Part shown: in pieces, positions 49,221-62,341 of the stretch | How positions within the stretch are numbered: the stretch's first letter is position 1 | Layout of the letters: each line of letters opens with the position of its first letter | Source of the DNA: Sapria himalayana | Taxonomy: Eukaryota > Streptophyta > Magnoliopsida > Malpighiales > Rafflesiaceae | Direction: 5' to 3' | DNA length: 64,000 nt | Assembly (NCBI GenBank): GCA_029783825.1 | Contig: JAREIK010018634.1 | Coordinates: forward strand, 62,001 to 126,000 | Notes under the pieces: generated by a model | Seen by the model: the letters and a program-made list of their open reading frames with translations, nothing else | Told to the model about the DNA's origin: nothing | Databases searched by the model: none | Position numbers and translations under genes: made by a program

Positions 49221-50895
49221 CACTATAACAACAAACACCTAATTAGTAGATAAATTTAAACAGGTTCTTCTAATTCATCTTCTCTATAGACCAAAATTTA
49301 TAAAATATAAAAAACCATAAATTAAAATATAATATATAACAAAAATTTAAAAAATTACAGTACCTTGCTCTTCTTCTCCTCTTGTTATTATTTTCTTCAT
49401 CCTATTTTACTATTTTTTTCATCCTCTTTTACTAGTTTTCTTCGAATTTCAGAACTAGCACACTTTCTATTGATTTGAAATCCATTAAACCTTAAAAAAT
49501 AATCATTTAAAGAAAAAAAGTTCACACAACAAATTTTAGTTAACTCACAAGAGCTAAACAAAAAAGCACCATTTAGCTCACTGCCGATTTTAAATTTGCA
49601 AAACTCATTACTAATTTCTCATTTAAATTATAATGAAAATAAACAAAAAAAAACACACAAAGAGTGAGAGAGAAATGTTATTTTTTTTGATAAGGATCTT
49701 CGAAATGATGTTACGATGATTGTATGTTCTGAGAGATGCTCTTGGTTAGATATGGTTCTTAAAAATGATGCTGCGATGGTAGTGTGTCCTGAGAGTCGAA
49801 AGTTTTTCAGAAGTGAACTGACCTAATTACGTAGAGATGGCCTGATGGGGGAGAGACGAGTTAGATATTGAAAATATTCGAAGACAAAATTATTTTATAT
49901 TTAACCATTAATTATATTATTTCATAAAAAATAAATTTAAGATTAATAGTTTATAAAATTTTTATGGTTACTTTTTATAATAGTATTTATAAATTTTTTT
50001 TTCTATTTATGATTAATATAAAAAAAATTAATTTATGGTTATAACAATGGAGAGAAAAAATAATATTACTAATAACCATGAAAACTATTAATTGGTAATT
50101 AAATTATCATATTATTTCATTTATTAAAAAAATATTTTTTCATATAACCATTGATAAATTGTATAAATGTATAACCATACAAAATATATAACTTCTCGAT
50201 TAAATAAAAAATAAATAGCCAAGTAAATAATGAATAAGTAACATATCAATAATATTCAAACAACTAATAAAAAATCTAACCATAAAAATAAAAATATATA
50301 ATCTTAACATTATCCAAAAAAATTAAATTAAAAATTAATTACTTACAAATATAACTTACAAAAATAAGACCACAAATAAATCCAAAAAAAAAGATAAAAG
50401 CAACCAAATTTCAACTTGTATATTACTATAACAAATGATTTTTAATAATTTTTTAGTAGCTATTTCAATATAAAAAAAAACCAAGAAGAAAATATTAAGT
50501 AAATAATAACTTTCTATACTATGATTAACTTCTGAGTTAATAATCATACATCTAAGTAAAAAGATGAGTTATGAAAACTATATTACATAACAAATGAGAA
50601 GTATCAACAACAATATTTAAAAAAAGATTTGTTTACTTCTTTAAAGAAAGCATCATGATAAAGGAGCTCTATGAAGACTCATAAATGACAATGATAATTG
50701 ACTTGTCTCCCTCAATACCCAATAATACTCTCGGCCTCATTCATAGATAAAACTACTAATATCCCACTATGATATATCATTTCTTCATATGATATAAATA
50801 TTATAGAGATAATCTTTTGTTTATGCATACAAGCATCATATTGCACATCATTATTCTTTTAGTTGTACATTTATATAAACTTTTATATATAATGT

Positions 50896-50959
50896 CATAT
50901 GATTATATGAATGTATGTGTTTAGATATAATGTTGTGTTTAAAATATTTATATAAATGT

Positions 50960-50998
<39 letters not shown>

Positions 50999-51370
50999 GT
51001 AACACTTTTATAAATATTATATTGTATATATATCAGAATTATATAAACATTATAAATATTATATTTTTATATAAAAATTTATATGGTATATAAATGTTTA
51101 TAAATATGTATAAACATTTTATATGTAATATAAATCTTATATATACAATTATATAAATGGATAGTATTATGTAAATGTTGTATAAATATTTATAAACATT
51201 TATACATATGTATAAATATTTATATATAATACTATATGTTTATATAAACACATCAATGTTTATATATAATGTTATACATTTATATATATTTAAGTATAAA
51301 TATTTATATATAATGTGATATGATTATATAAATGTATAAATATTTATATATAATATTATGTGTTTATAAT
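50896..51370 (+). repeat. AT-rich dispersed repeat, copy 1
   Basis: This is clearly related to 58776-59280 on the same strand. Shared blocks include GTTTAGATATAATnTTGTGTTTAAAATATTT and ATAAATGGATAG followed by TTATGTAAAT. Copy 1 carries an (AC)14 run at 50963-50990 that copy 2 lacks at that place. Nature unknown; no coding potential. Confidence 0.7.
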
Positions 51371-54240
51371 ATTTATATAAATATTATATTGCTACAAATC
51401 TAGCATAGAATTTTCCAAATTAGTATACCTATATTGCTATAATGTTTTTGAAAATAGGTTTATTTTTTTATTTTTTATAAATCATTAAATATACCGGAGG
51501 AAACAAAATATTTTTTGAGTTTACCAGAAAGTAGAAATCTTTTATCTTGATGTATTTTTTAATATGAATATTTACTTATTTAGGTACTTTTTAAAAAATA
51601 TACTAATCAATATAACCATTAGTAGCTCATATTTTATATTTAATTGAGGATGAAATTTTTTTTTACATTAAAACAATTAATTTTTTCTTTTATTATATCA
51701 AAATTAAGGAGGTTGTGAAAAAAAAAACAATAACAATATCAAATCTAATGAATTTGATTTTATCAAGATTATACAATATTAACAATTCTTTTACTAATTA
51801 TGAATATTCTTGATTATATAAGTATTTTAATTTAAATTGGATATAAGTTTTAAGCAAAAGATTAATAATTTTTATAATTTTTAAAATATAATCTTTAAAT
51901 ATTATCTCTTGATAAAATAAAAATTATTATATTTTAGCATTATACAAAGTCAACTTGACAATTCAAGTAGCACAACCTGAGTCATATTCACTTGCAAACT
52001 AAGCAACAAAGATCTAGGTTGAGTATTTTTGGCATATTAAATCAATGTGATCAACCAAACTCTCTGAGATATTAGTTTTGCTTAACTTAATTTCCAATTA
52101 AACTAATAAATATTTTGGCTTTACCCAAAATATCATCTCTAACACAAGCACAAAAAAGAGTCAAAACATCCATCACTTGTAAAATCTTTTAAATCATACA
52201 CCAGAAAATATATGATTTGCTTTAATTTAATTGTTCATGAATATTGGCATTTAATCCTATGGATTATTTGTGATCAGCTGGCATTCATAAGAATTTTATA
52301 TAATCCTAATATCTATTTTTTCTCAAGTAAGCTTGGTTTTATGCTGTATGTATGCCAACATGAATGGAAGTAGAGATTAGAGTTAAATTGTTTTCATGGT
52401 TTATGGTGTTGTAAATAAAGGTTTTCCAACCTATTTCAAAATTTTAAATAAAGATAATTTATGCATGTTTTATTATGAATATTTACATTCAAACTTGTAG
52501 TAGTACTAACAATACTTGTATCATTTACCATGGAAAAATAAGCTACAGCTGTCAGCCCAGCACCAACACCCTTAACTTCTTGTATTACAAAATTAATATC
52601 ATCAAATCAAACATCAGTTAAAAATGAAAGGCAGACAAAAAGTAGACACTTAATCACACAAACCTTGGTCAAAAGAAAATATTAATGAAGCAAAAGTAGA
52701 AAATATTAGGTACAGTGAATAAACAAATATTCTTGATGGATATAAGAAAATTGAACAAATTTAGTATTCGGTATAATAAGTAATCAAAATGTAATCTTAA
52801 CATAAGAATAATAAATTTAATAAAAGATACTTTGGAGAGTCTCTTAGCAGATATCTAATTGATATACATTAAAAAAATTATTGGGCAGTAGAATTCAAGT
52901 ATTCACGTCCATTTCGTCCCAACTATTTACATTAGCCCTGGGTACACAGTTCCTCATATCACCTGCCAAAGTGGATACCTTATATTAATAAATTGTAAGA
53001 ACAATGAGCTTAAACTTTTCGAAAAAATCCTTGGAAAAAAAATTATATTGTATGAGATTGATTTAAATTACCAAGTTTGATCATCAAACCAATTCCAAAA
53101 ATCATATATTTCATTCTTCGTCAAATATTGAAAGCAAGGAACAAATAACACAAAAAATGCTAATACAAAATGAGGTCTTCAAATTGAAAGAACAACGATT
53201 AGGTATGATAATTCATGTTTTAGAAAATACAAAAAATAGATGAATCAAAAAGGCAATAACACAAATCAGAATTAAAATGATGAAGAATAACATGCTACCA
53301 AAAATGTTTCGTAAGTAGATTGCCTCATTGACACTATTTTGCTTGGCCACCGATTAGGTTATTATTTATGTTTAACTTGTTTAATTTTAAAATATTAATA
53401 AGTATTTATTTATTTAATTTATTTTAAATTTAATATTATTTATATTTTATTTTTTAATTTATTATAATAATTTACTCAAAGCTTTAATTATTATAATTTA
53501 GGAGAAACAAAATAAACTTGAATTAAAATCAACATAGGGTTAGTTTGGTAATTATTTAAAAAGTGTTAAAGTTCTAAAAATAATTTTAATTGTGTTTAGG
53601 GCAAAAAAAATATCATTAGTAATATTTTTAAAAAACTTTTTAAACCCTAAAAAAATACTTGAAGTATTCTTTTAATAAGCACTTGGCGATATATTTTTTT
53701 ATAACTCATTAAAATTTTTTGGATGTTATTAAAACATCAATTAATTTATCCTTAAATATCAATTTATTTTATTTTAAATTTAATAAAAATATGATTTTTT
53801 TTATAATCAAATATTTCAAATAATTTAGTAATAATTTTTTTAAAAAAAGTATAATCATTAAATTTTTTTATTAGTTTTATTAATATAAATATTTTCTTTT
53901 TTATTTGTTAATTGAGATTATTTGTAAATATTTTATTATAATCATACACATAATGATTTTAGTTTTTATAAATATAAATGTTTATGTATGTTCACTTACA
54001 ACATCAAATATTTTAAAAATGTTTATAATTATTGAATTAATTATTTAATGTATTTATTAAAATAAATATTTAAATATTTTTATTAATTAATTCAAATAAA
54101 ATTTGTATATTTTTTTAAAAATTATAATCATAAAAATAGTTATTGTAGTCTTTATTAATATAAATTTTTATTTGTATTTATATATTTTTGAAATTATTTA
54201 TTTATTATATCATATTTTATAATTATACGAGGAGAATGTA
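51371..54240. other. AT-rich stretch, no recognised gene
   Basis: No open frame with recognisable motifs. The part at 51950-53340 is less extreme in composition and may hold old relics. The part at 53360-54240 consists almost only of A and T, with many short TTTAAT/ATTTAT runs. Nothing can be named. Confidence 0.5.
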
Positions 54241-54764
54241 TCTTTTAAGGATCCCTGACCCATAGACCATGAAAAACCTTTAATATACAAAATATATCAA
54301 ATATTAAAACAAATAAAAATAAATCAAAAAATTAGTATAGATTAACTACATAAATACCTCAGAGCTAATAGTTAAGAAAAATCCCTAGCTAAGTGCATAT
54401 ATTTTGTGAAAATTATAATTTAAGGATAAATAACTTGCTATTGATATATAATTATAAAAATATATTTCCAGATAATGATTTTAGCGAGGGATATTTTATT
54501 GGGCTAATTAGCTAGAGAAATCAATCTCTAAAGTCATTGCCAAATTTGTCATGAATCATTGCACCAAAATCTATGACAATATTATTTAGGAACATTTTTA
54601 CATCAAAAATTTCCATCTCTATTCATTCATAAATCCATCACAAATTTGTCATTCAATGTAAAATCAAACATATCTTGTTATTCCCTAGATAATCCCTGGA
54701 AAATTAGCTAGAAATTAATTCTATAGATTAATTTTCATAACTAAACAGATAATTTGTTGTAGTG

Positions 54765-56210
54765 TCGATGGAAAATTAATTGACAGAAAGATAAATAGAG
54801 AGATAGATATATACAGATAGATAGATAGATAGATTGAAAAATATCCAAATAGACAGACAATATATAAAGAGATAGAACGATAGACATATAGATATACAAA
54901 GAGATAGAAAGATAAATAGATAGATAGATAGAGAGAGAGAAAGATTGACATATATATAGATAGATAAATAGACATATAGATAGATAGATAGACAGAAAGA
55001 TTGGCATATATATAGATAGATAGATAAATAGACATATAGATAGATAGATAGATAGACAAACAAATAGAAAGACAAACAGATAGATAGATAGATAGATAGA
55101 TAGATATATAGACAAATAGACAGACGAATAGATATATAGATATATAGATAGGCAGATAGAAAGACAAATAGACATATAGATATAAATACTAAAAGATAGA
55201 TTGATAGATAGATAGATGGAAAATTTTGAAATATAGAAAGAAGAGAGATAGACATATAATAAATAGACAAATAGATAGAAAAATAGATAAATAAATAGAT
55301 ATATAAATAAATAAATAGAAAGAAAGACAAATAAAAAGACATAGATATTTGGATAGATAGATGGATATATAGATGGTTAGATTGATGGATAAATAGACGC
55401 ATAAAAAGATGGATCGAAAGATAGATAGATAGTCAGATAGATAGATAGATATTTAGAAGGATAGATGGATGGATATATAAAGAAATACATTTACAAATAG
55501 ATAGACAGATAGATAGATGGATAGATAAATAGATAGATAGATAGATAGATAGATAGACAAATCAATAGATAGAATGATAGACAGATAAAGAGACATAAAG
55601 ATACATAGATCCAAAGAGAGACAGATTAGAAGACAAATTATTAGACAAATAGATAGATAAATAGATAGCTAGATAGACAAATTGATAACAAGATAAATAG
55701 ACAGATTTATAGATAGATAGATATATGGATAGATAGATAGATAAATAGATAGATAGTTACACATATAGATAGACATATTAATAGACAGATCGATAGACAT
55801 ATAATTAGATAGGCAGATAAATAGAGAGATAGGCAGATAGATACAAAGAGAGAGATATAGAAATATAGATAGATAGATAAATAGGTAGAGAGTAAAATAG
55901 ATAGACATATATATAGATATATAGATAGAAAAATAATTATATAAATAGATACACTTATAGAAGTTAGTTAGATATATTATTCGGCAATCGATATACAAGA
56001 GATAATAGATAGATAAATAATATATATATAACATAGAGACTGACAGATAGATTGATAGATAAAAAGATAAAAGATAGAACGATAGAAATAGAGATAAACA
56101 GATAGTTAGACGAATAGATAGAAAATTAATAATATATAGATAGATAGCCTAAACAATAGATAGATAGATAGATAGTCAAATAGATAGATATATAGATTTG
56201 TAAAAGATAG

Positions 56211-56241
<31 letters not shown>

Positions 56242-57944
56242 GATGGATAGACAGATATATAGAAAGATTATATAGATAAAATAGATAGATAGATATATAG
56301 ACATATAATAGAAAAAATGATAAACAGATAAATAGATAGAAATACAGATAGAAAGATATATCGATAGAAAGATAGACATATAGATCGATAGACAAAAATA
56401 GTTATATAAATTGATAGATATATAAATATATAGATATATAGATATATAGATAAATAGATAGATAAACAGATAGATAGAAAGATATATAGATATATAGATA
56501 GATTGATAGATATATGGATAGATAGATAGATAGACAGATAAATAAATAGATAGATAGAGAGATTGATACAAATAGACAAACAAATAGATACACTAATAAA
56601 TAGAGAGATAGATAAATAGACAAACTTATAAACATACAATATAACGAGGGATGGATAGACAAACATACAGATATATATATATACAGATAAAAATTTTAAT
56701 AGATAGTTTGATATATAGATTGATAAATACATATATAAAGAGATAGATAGATAGACAGATAGATAAATAGACAAATAGTTAGACAAGCAGATAGACATAT
56801 TGATAGGTAGTTCGATAGATAGATATTTAGGCATTTTGATACATAGATTAATAGACAAATAGATAGAAAGAAATATAGAAAAATAGACACATAAATAAAT
56901 AGATAGATATAAAAATATATAGATAGATATATAGACATATACATAGCTAGATAGATAAATAAATACATAAATAGATAGATAGTTACACTTATAGATAGAT
57001 AGATAGACAAAAAGATAGACATATTATTAGACAGACACATAGATGTACAAATAGATAGATATACATATTGAAAGATAGATATTTAGGTAGATAGATATAC
57101 ATATAGATAGACATATAGATAGACATATAAATAGGTAGACATATAGATAAATAGACAAATATTTAGATAGATAAATAGTTGGATAGGTAGATAGATAGAT
57201 AGACAAATATACAAATAGATAGATAGACATATAGATAGATAGAAAGATAGACATATATATAGATTGATTGATAGATAGATAGATATATAATCAGATAGAT
57301 AGATAGACAGATAGATGGATAGATAGTCATATAGACACACATTTTGAAAGACAGATTAATAGATAGGTAGGTAGATAGAGAGAAAAATATATAGATTGTC
57401 ATACTTAAAGATAGACAGACAGATTTACAAATATATAGATACACCAATAAAAAGACAGATAGATAGAGAGACAAATAGATAGATAGGTAGTACGATAGAT
57501 AGATTGGTAGATATATAAAAAGATATATAGACTGATAAATATATAGACACATAGATAGACCAACAAAAGATGGAAAGATAGATATATACAAATAAACATG
57601 CATATAGATGATAGAGAGAGAGAGAGAGAGATATATATATATATACTATATATATATATATATATATAGACTAACATATTGACATAAAGATAGAAGACAT
57701 AGATAATCAGATAGATTGATATTCAATTGGATAGTCAGATAGATTGATAGATTGATATATTAGATATATAGATATATATATATATATATATATATAAGTA
57801 TATAGACATAAAGATAGATTGATAGATAGAGAAATAGAAAGATAGATAGATAGGAGATAGATAGATAGATAGACAGATCGATAGATAAAGATATAGAAAG
57901 ATAGATGATAGACAAATCTATAGATAGATACATAGATAGATATC

Positions 57945-57976
<32 letters not shown>

Positions 57977-58510
57977 TAAAGATATAGATTAGATTGATAG
58001 CTATATAATAATAGATAGACCAATATATAGATGGACAGATAAACAGAAAGATTAATTAATAGATAAATATCACATTGATAGATTGATAAATGAGAAGAAA
58101 GACATATAGATAAATTACATAGATAGATAGATATATAGAAAAACAATATAGTATATAGATATGCATATAGATAGATAGACACATAGGTAGACACATATAC
58201 AGACAGACAGATAGATTGATTGATAGATTGGAAAATTGGCAGATAGATAGATAGATAGATAAATATATAGACAGACAGATAGTTAGTCAGTTAGATAGAT
58301 AGATAGATATATAGATAGGCAAATACTTATATAGATAGATGGATAGATAGACAGATAGAATGATAGATATAAAGATAGATAGATAGACAAATAAATAGTC
58401 AGTTAGAAACATAGATAATAGACAAATAAAAGAAAGGTAAAAAGATAGATAAAAAGATAGATAGGCAGACAAATATACAGATAGATTGAAACACAGATAG
58501 AATGACAATT
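54765..58510 (-). repeat. 3.7-kb GATA tetranucleotide array, opposite orientation to the CTAT array
   Basis: GATA/TAGA units with the same kinds of variation as the large array, but on this strand they read GATA; the CTAT strand is the minus strand. It starts directly after the CACTA-like end at 54764, with a short transition (TCGATGGAAAATTAATTGACAG), and fades at about 58510. Inside are a (GA)n run at 57612-57630, a (CA)n run at 57949-57975 and a duplicated block with a 57-bp period starting at 54942. Open frames on the minus strand are the same Leu-Ser-Ile-Tyr artefact. Confidence 0.95.
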
Positions 58511-58775
58511 AGATATACATTTAGATATAAATATGTATGTTATTAAAGATATAATTATATATAACAGTTATATAGTTATACATTTAGTAAAATATATTAT
58601 GTATAGTTATATATATTATACATAAGATATTATGTTAGAAATATAGTTATATAGAATTATGCATATAGTTTTACATTATTATATAGTTTAAAAATTAATT
58701 ATATGTATAGTTATAAATATAGTTATAAAATAGGTTTACATAATTTATAAATATAGTTATAAGTACTTTTATATA

Positions 58776-59280
58776 TATGGAATATGATTATATAATAAAA
58801 CAAGTGTTTAGATATAATATTTGTGTTTAAAATATTTTTTTAAATATTCCTTATATAATTATATATGTAATACATTTATAAATATTATATAGTATATATA
58901 TCATTTATAAACATGATAAATATTCTATATTTATATAAAAATTAATATGTTATATAAATGTTTACAAAAATGCATCAACATTTTATGTAATATATATTAT
59001 ATAAAAAATTATATAAATGGATAGTTTTATGTAAATATTGTATAAATATTTATAAACATTAATACACACACACACACACACAACACACAATATATATATA
59101 ATATTATATATATATATATTTATTTATTTTATTATAAATTATATGTTAATATAAACATATTAGTGTTTCAATATAAAGTAATACATTTATATATATTAAT
59201 GTATTGACATTTATATATAATTTCATAGGATTATATAAATATATAAAAGTTTATATATACTGTTATTTATTTATATATTC
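58776..59280 (+). repeat. AT-rich dispersed repeat, copy 2
   Basis: Second copy of the repeat at 50896-51370, same strand, diverged by substitutions and small gaps. It has its own (AC)n run near 59064-59082, at a different place from the one in copy 1. Confidence 0.7.
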
Positions 59281-59491
59281 GGAGACAACAAAAATAGAAC
59301 CCATTAACATTAAGTTTGTTTTTTTGTTAGTTATAGAAGCAGAAAACATAAAGCATTATTTAATTTTTTAAGTTATAGAAGGAGAAAACAAATGCAAAAA
59401 TTAGTATTTGAAATCAATAAAACCCTAAAAATTTAAATAGTAAAAAACAAAGATTGCACTGATAATTTATTGTTTCATTAATGTTGTAGTG

Positions 59492-60095
59492 TCAAAATCA
59501 TATAGGTGATATGAAAATTGAAGCAAAAGAAGAAAAATTGGGGGAAATTAAAAAAAAACGTAATTCTCGAATTTTTTAGTAAAAATGAAATCCATTAGTG
59601 GTAATTAAATGAGAAAGACGGAGATATGTATATAGCATTCCAAGGAGAAGAACAATGATAATATTTCTTGGTAACGAGAAGAGATAGATTTAGGTTGCTC
59701 CATAGTCACGTCTTGCTTCTCCTTCATCATTTGAAAGATTGAAAAATTGCCAAGTGGTAATGACTTAGCATTTTTTTTTTCAATGAAACCTAATATAAAT
59801 ACTAAAATGGATGTAAATATATATAAAATAAAATACAATAAAATAAGGCTAAAATAAAATTATAAAAATTAAATAATTAAATAAAATAATTGAAATAGAT
59901 TTATATTTAACCATAAATGATATTATCTAATAAATAAATAAAATAATATTATATAATAATAACGTATTCATATGTTATATATATATATATAATATGGTTA
60001 TAAATTTATAAGAATAGTATTTATTTTTTATTAATATAATATGAAATAATTATAAAAGTATAAAATTTGAATATTTTAGTCAATATAAATTTTAA
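59492..60095. other. AT-rich stretch between a CACTA-like end and the LINE 3' part
   Basis: No gene recognised. A 77-codon minus-strand frame at 59605-59838 has no motif I know. The sequence is close to pure A and T from 59770 to 60090. Confidence 0.5.
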
Positions 60096-61513
60096 TGTTT
60101 GAACTGTTCATTTAATAACTATTTTGTATTGAGAATGTTTGGCTTCTTTGAATTATGTATAGATTTAATATATAGATGTATCACAAGTGTATGGGTAAAA
60201 TTTATTATAAATGGTCAGAAAGGAGAGGAATTTAAACCGAAAAAAAGTTTAAGACAAGGGGATCCCTTGTCTCCTTTATTATTCGATATTTATTTAGAAT
60301 TATTAATTCGTAATTTAAATAAAAGAATGGCAGCGGGCAAGATCATTTCGTTTAGACAGCCAATAAATACTTCTAGAATAGGTTGTCTAGCTTATGTGGA
60401 TGACCTTATAATTTTCACAAACGCGACTTCTAGATCAATGATGAATCTTATGGATCTCATGCAAATTTTTGAGAAAGAAACGGGGCAAGTTGTAAATAAA
60501 AAGAAAAGTCAATTTTTGTTATCATCAAAAACATCCGAAAAAGTGGCCATAAAGATTAAAAAAATGACTAGATTTATCCAAAATAAAGGGGCTTTAATAT
60601 ATCTAGGCTGCCTTATATATGAGGGTACACTGAAAGAGAATTATTTATCATTATTACAAAAAAAATTAAGAAGGAAAATAGCATGTTGGAAGGAGGAGCT
60701 ACTGGGTTTTGGGGGTAAGATTACTTTAATCTCCCACGTTCTCCAAAGCATGCTGGTACATATCTTAGCAGCTATTCATCCACCTAAGAAATTTATTAAG
60801 AAACTGGAAATGGACATGGCTAACCTTTTATGGGATAAAAAAGAGAGTAAGTTTAAGCTTCACTAGAAGAAATGAGATGATATATGCTTCCCAAAAGAGG
60901 AGGTAGGTTTGGGCATCATCAGCCTGCAGGACATGGCCACAGCATGGGACTGCAAAGGATGCTGGAGGTTAAAATAAGGTTAGAGTCTGTGGGCAAAGTT
61001 CATGAGAGCTAAATATGAAGGTTCTAGGATTAAGAGTCTAAAAAGGCTTCAAATATTTGGAAATCAATGGAAAAACAAAAAGGAATAGTAGAATCCCATT
61101 CGATATTGAAAAAGAGCGGATGGAAATGGTCATTGAACCCGCAAAAGAATTTTACTTTAAAATTGGTAAAAGAACTGATCAGAAAGAAAAAACCAGCACA
61201 AGCATTATTCAAATGGGCTTGGAAAGTGGACATCCCACAAAAAATGAGTTCACTTACATGGAAAGTACTTGTTAAAACCCTACCAGTAGATAGTAATATT
61301 CAAAGAAAAGGAATAAAAATGGCATCAAGATGTGACTGCTATCATGAAGTAGTAGAATCCATCGATCATTTATTTTCAGAAGGAAGGATTGCAGTAGAAA
61401 TCTGGAAAGAGCTGGAGATATTGAATCAGATAAGTAGTAAACAGGAAGGGTTAATAGAAAAATTAAAAAATGGGGAACTCACACTTCAAGAAGTCCTGTT
61501 AGGAATTGGCTGA
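60096..61513 (+). pseudogene. Plant LINE ORF2, 3' part: late RT and zf-RVT domain
   Basis: The reading starts inside RT (VLRMFGFFELCIDLIYRC), followed by SLRQGDPLSPLLF near 60245-60285 and the catalytic box LAYVDDLIIF at about 60388-60417, with Val where Ala is usual. The thumb region and LLGFGGKITLISHVL follow. Stops at 60864 and shortly after, a TAA and TAG near 60975, and a frame change near 61040 break it. The last frame, to 61513, holds the zf-RVT domain (ALFKWAWKVDIPQKMSSLTW, RKGIKMASRCDCY, SIDHLF). Gene order and strand fit the 5' part at 45540-47015; roughly 100 residues, including the first catalytic RT block, are missing between them. Confidence 0.88.
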
Positions 61514-62240
61514 CTCAAAATCTCTCACACGTTATTATTTGTAGTCTATGGAAAGCTCGAAACAAGAGTAGATTTGAGGAAATTAAAATGAATTCAGTTG
61601 AAATATTAAAATATATTAGGAAGGAAATCAGCAATATATCTAATATTAAACCCTTGAAAGTTGAGAATATAGACATAGTTAGAAAACTAAAAATACATGG
61701 TCACTCACTATTAAAAAGACTAAGACACATAGGGTAAAGAGCATAAGTTGGATTAAACCCCCAGAAGGAAAGATATCCCTTAACACGGATGGTAGCTTTA
61801 ATAGAGATATAGGGGCAGTAGGAGGAGGGGTAATAAAAGATTTTCAAAGGAGTATCATTAAAGCATTCACTCTTTCAGGTAAAGATTCCTCAGCACATCA
61901 CTCAAAAACTATTGCATTAAAAAAGGGTTTTATATCTATAAAAAGCTAGACATTAATAACCTACAAATACAGGTAGATTCATTGACTTAATTTGGTAATG
62001 AAAAAAGTTTATTTATGGAAGTATGAGGAGGAGATTGAGATAATAAAAAATCTTATTAATGAATTAAATGCAAATATTTTACATATTTATAGGGAAGTCA
62101 ATGCGCTAGCAGACTGCCTTGCTAGAATAGGAATGAGTAAAGGAGAAAATGAGTATGTAGAGGGGACTATGCCAGAAAAACTAAAGGGATTGGCAAGACT
62201 GGATAAGCTTCCCTTCCCATACCTAAGAGTCAAAAGATAG
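61514..62240 (+). pseudogene. Plant LINE C-terminal RNase H domain
   Basis: After a link (SLWKARNKSRFEE near 61540-61580), the RNase H domain of plant LINEs starts with KISLNTDGSFNRD near 61765-61805, carrying the first catalytic Asp. GAVGGGVIKD follows, then VDSLT near 61975 and HIYREVNALADCLAR near 62080-62125, with the last Asp. Stops and a frame change near 61950-61990 break the domain in the middle. The final open frame runs from 61992 to 62240. An RNase H domain at this place is typical of one plant L1 lineage. Confidence 0.8.
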
Positions 62241-62341
62241 GGAATTTGCTCTTGGTAAAGCCTAGAATTTAAGAATATTTAGGTGAAAAATTGTAAAATC
62301 TAATAATGAATTTAACTATTATGGGGGGGGTATAGTTTGCT

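Larger units (their letters stand above)
43769..54764. mobile_element. Candidate CACTA-type DNA transposon interval (non-autonomous)
   Basis: The left end reads CACTATAAGAAAATACC at 43769. The right end, read on the minus strand from 54764, is CACTACAACAAATTATC. Both flanking zones share short motifs: ATCCCTAGCT near 43803 and at 54381, and TTAGCGAGGGA at 44046-44056 and 54481-54491, resembling the subterminal repeats of plant CACTA elements. No transposase frame is present. Against it: the 3-bp flanks differ (CTA left, TCG right) and the outside arrays are in opposite orientation, so this is not a simple insertion. The right end could belong to a different element. Confidence 0.4.
49221..59491. 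mobile_element. Alternative CACTA-like pairing with matching TCA flanks
   Basis: The left end is CACTATAACAACAAACACC at 49221, preceded by TCA. The right end, read on the minus strand from 59491, is CACTACAACATTAATG, followed on the plus strand by TCA. Nine of the first ten terminal bases agree, and a 3-bp target duplication is what CACTA elements make. The terminal match is short, no transposase is present, and this interval overlaps the other candidate (43769-54764) without nesting, so at most one simple reading can be right. Confidence 0.3.

Noticed and set aside
54721..58508. Minus-strand open frames of the same composition
   Set aside because: Same artefact from the inverted array.
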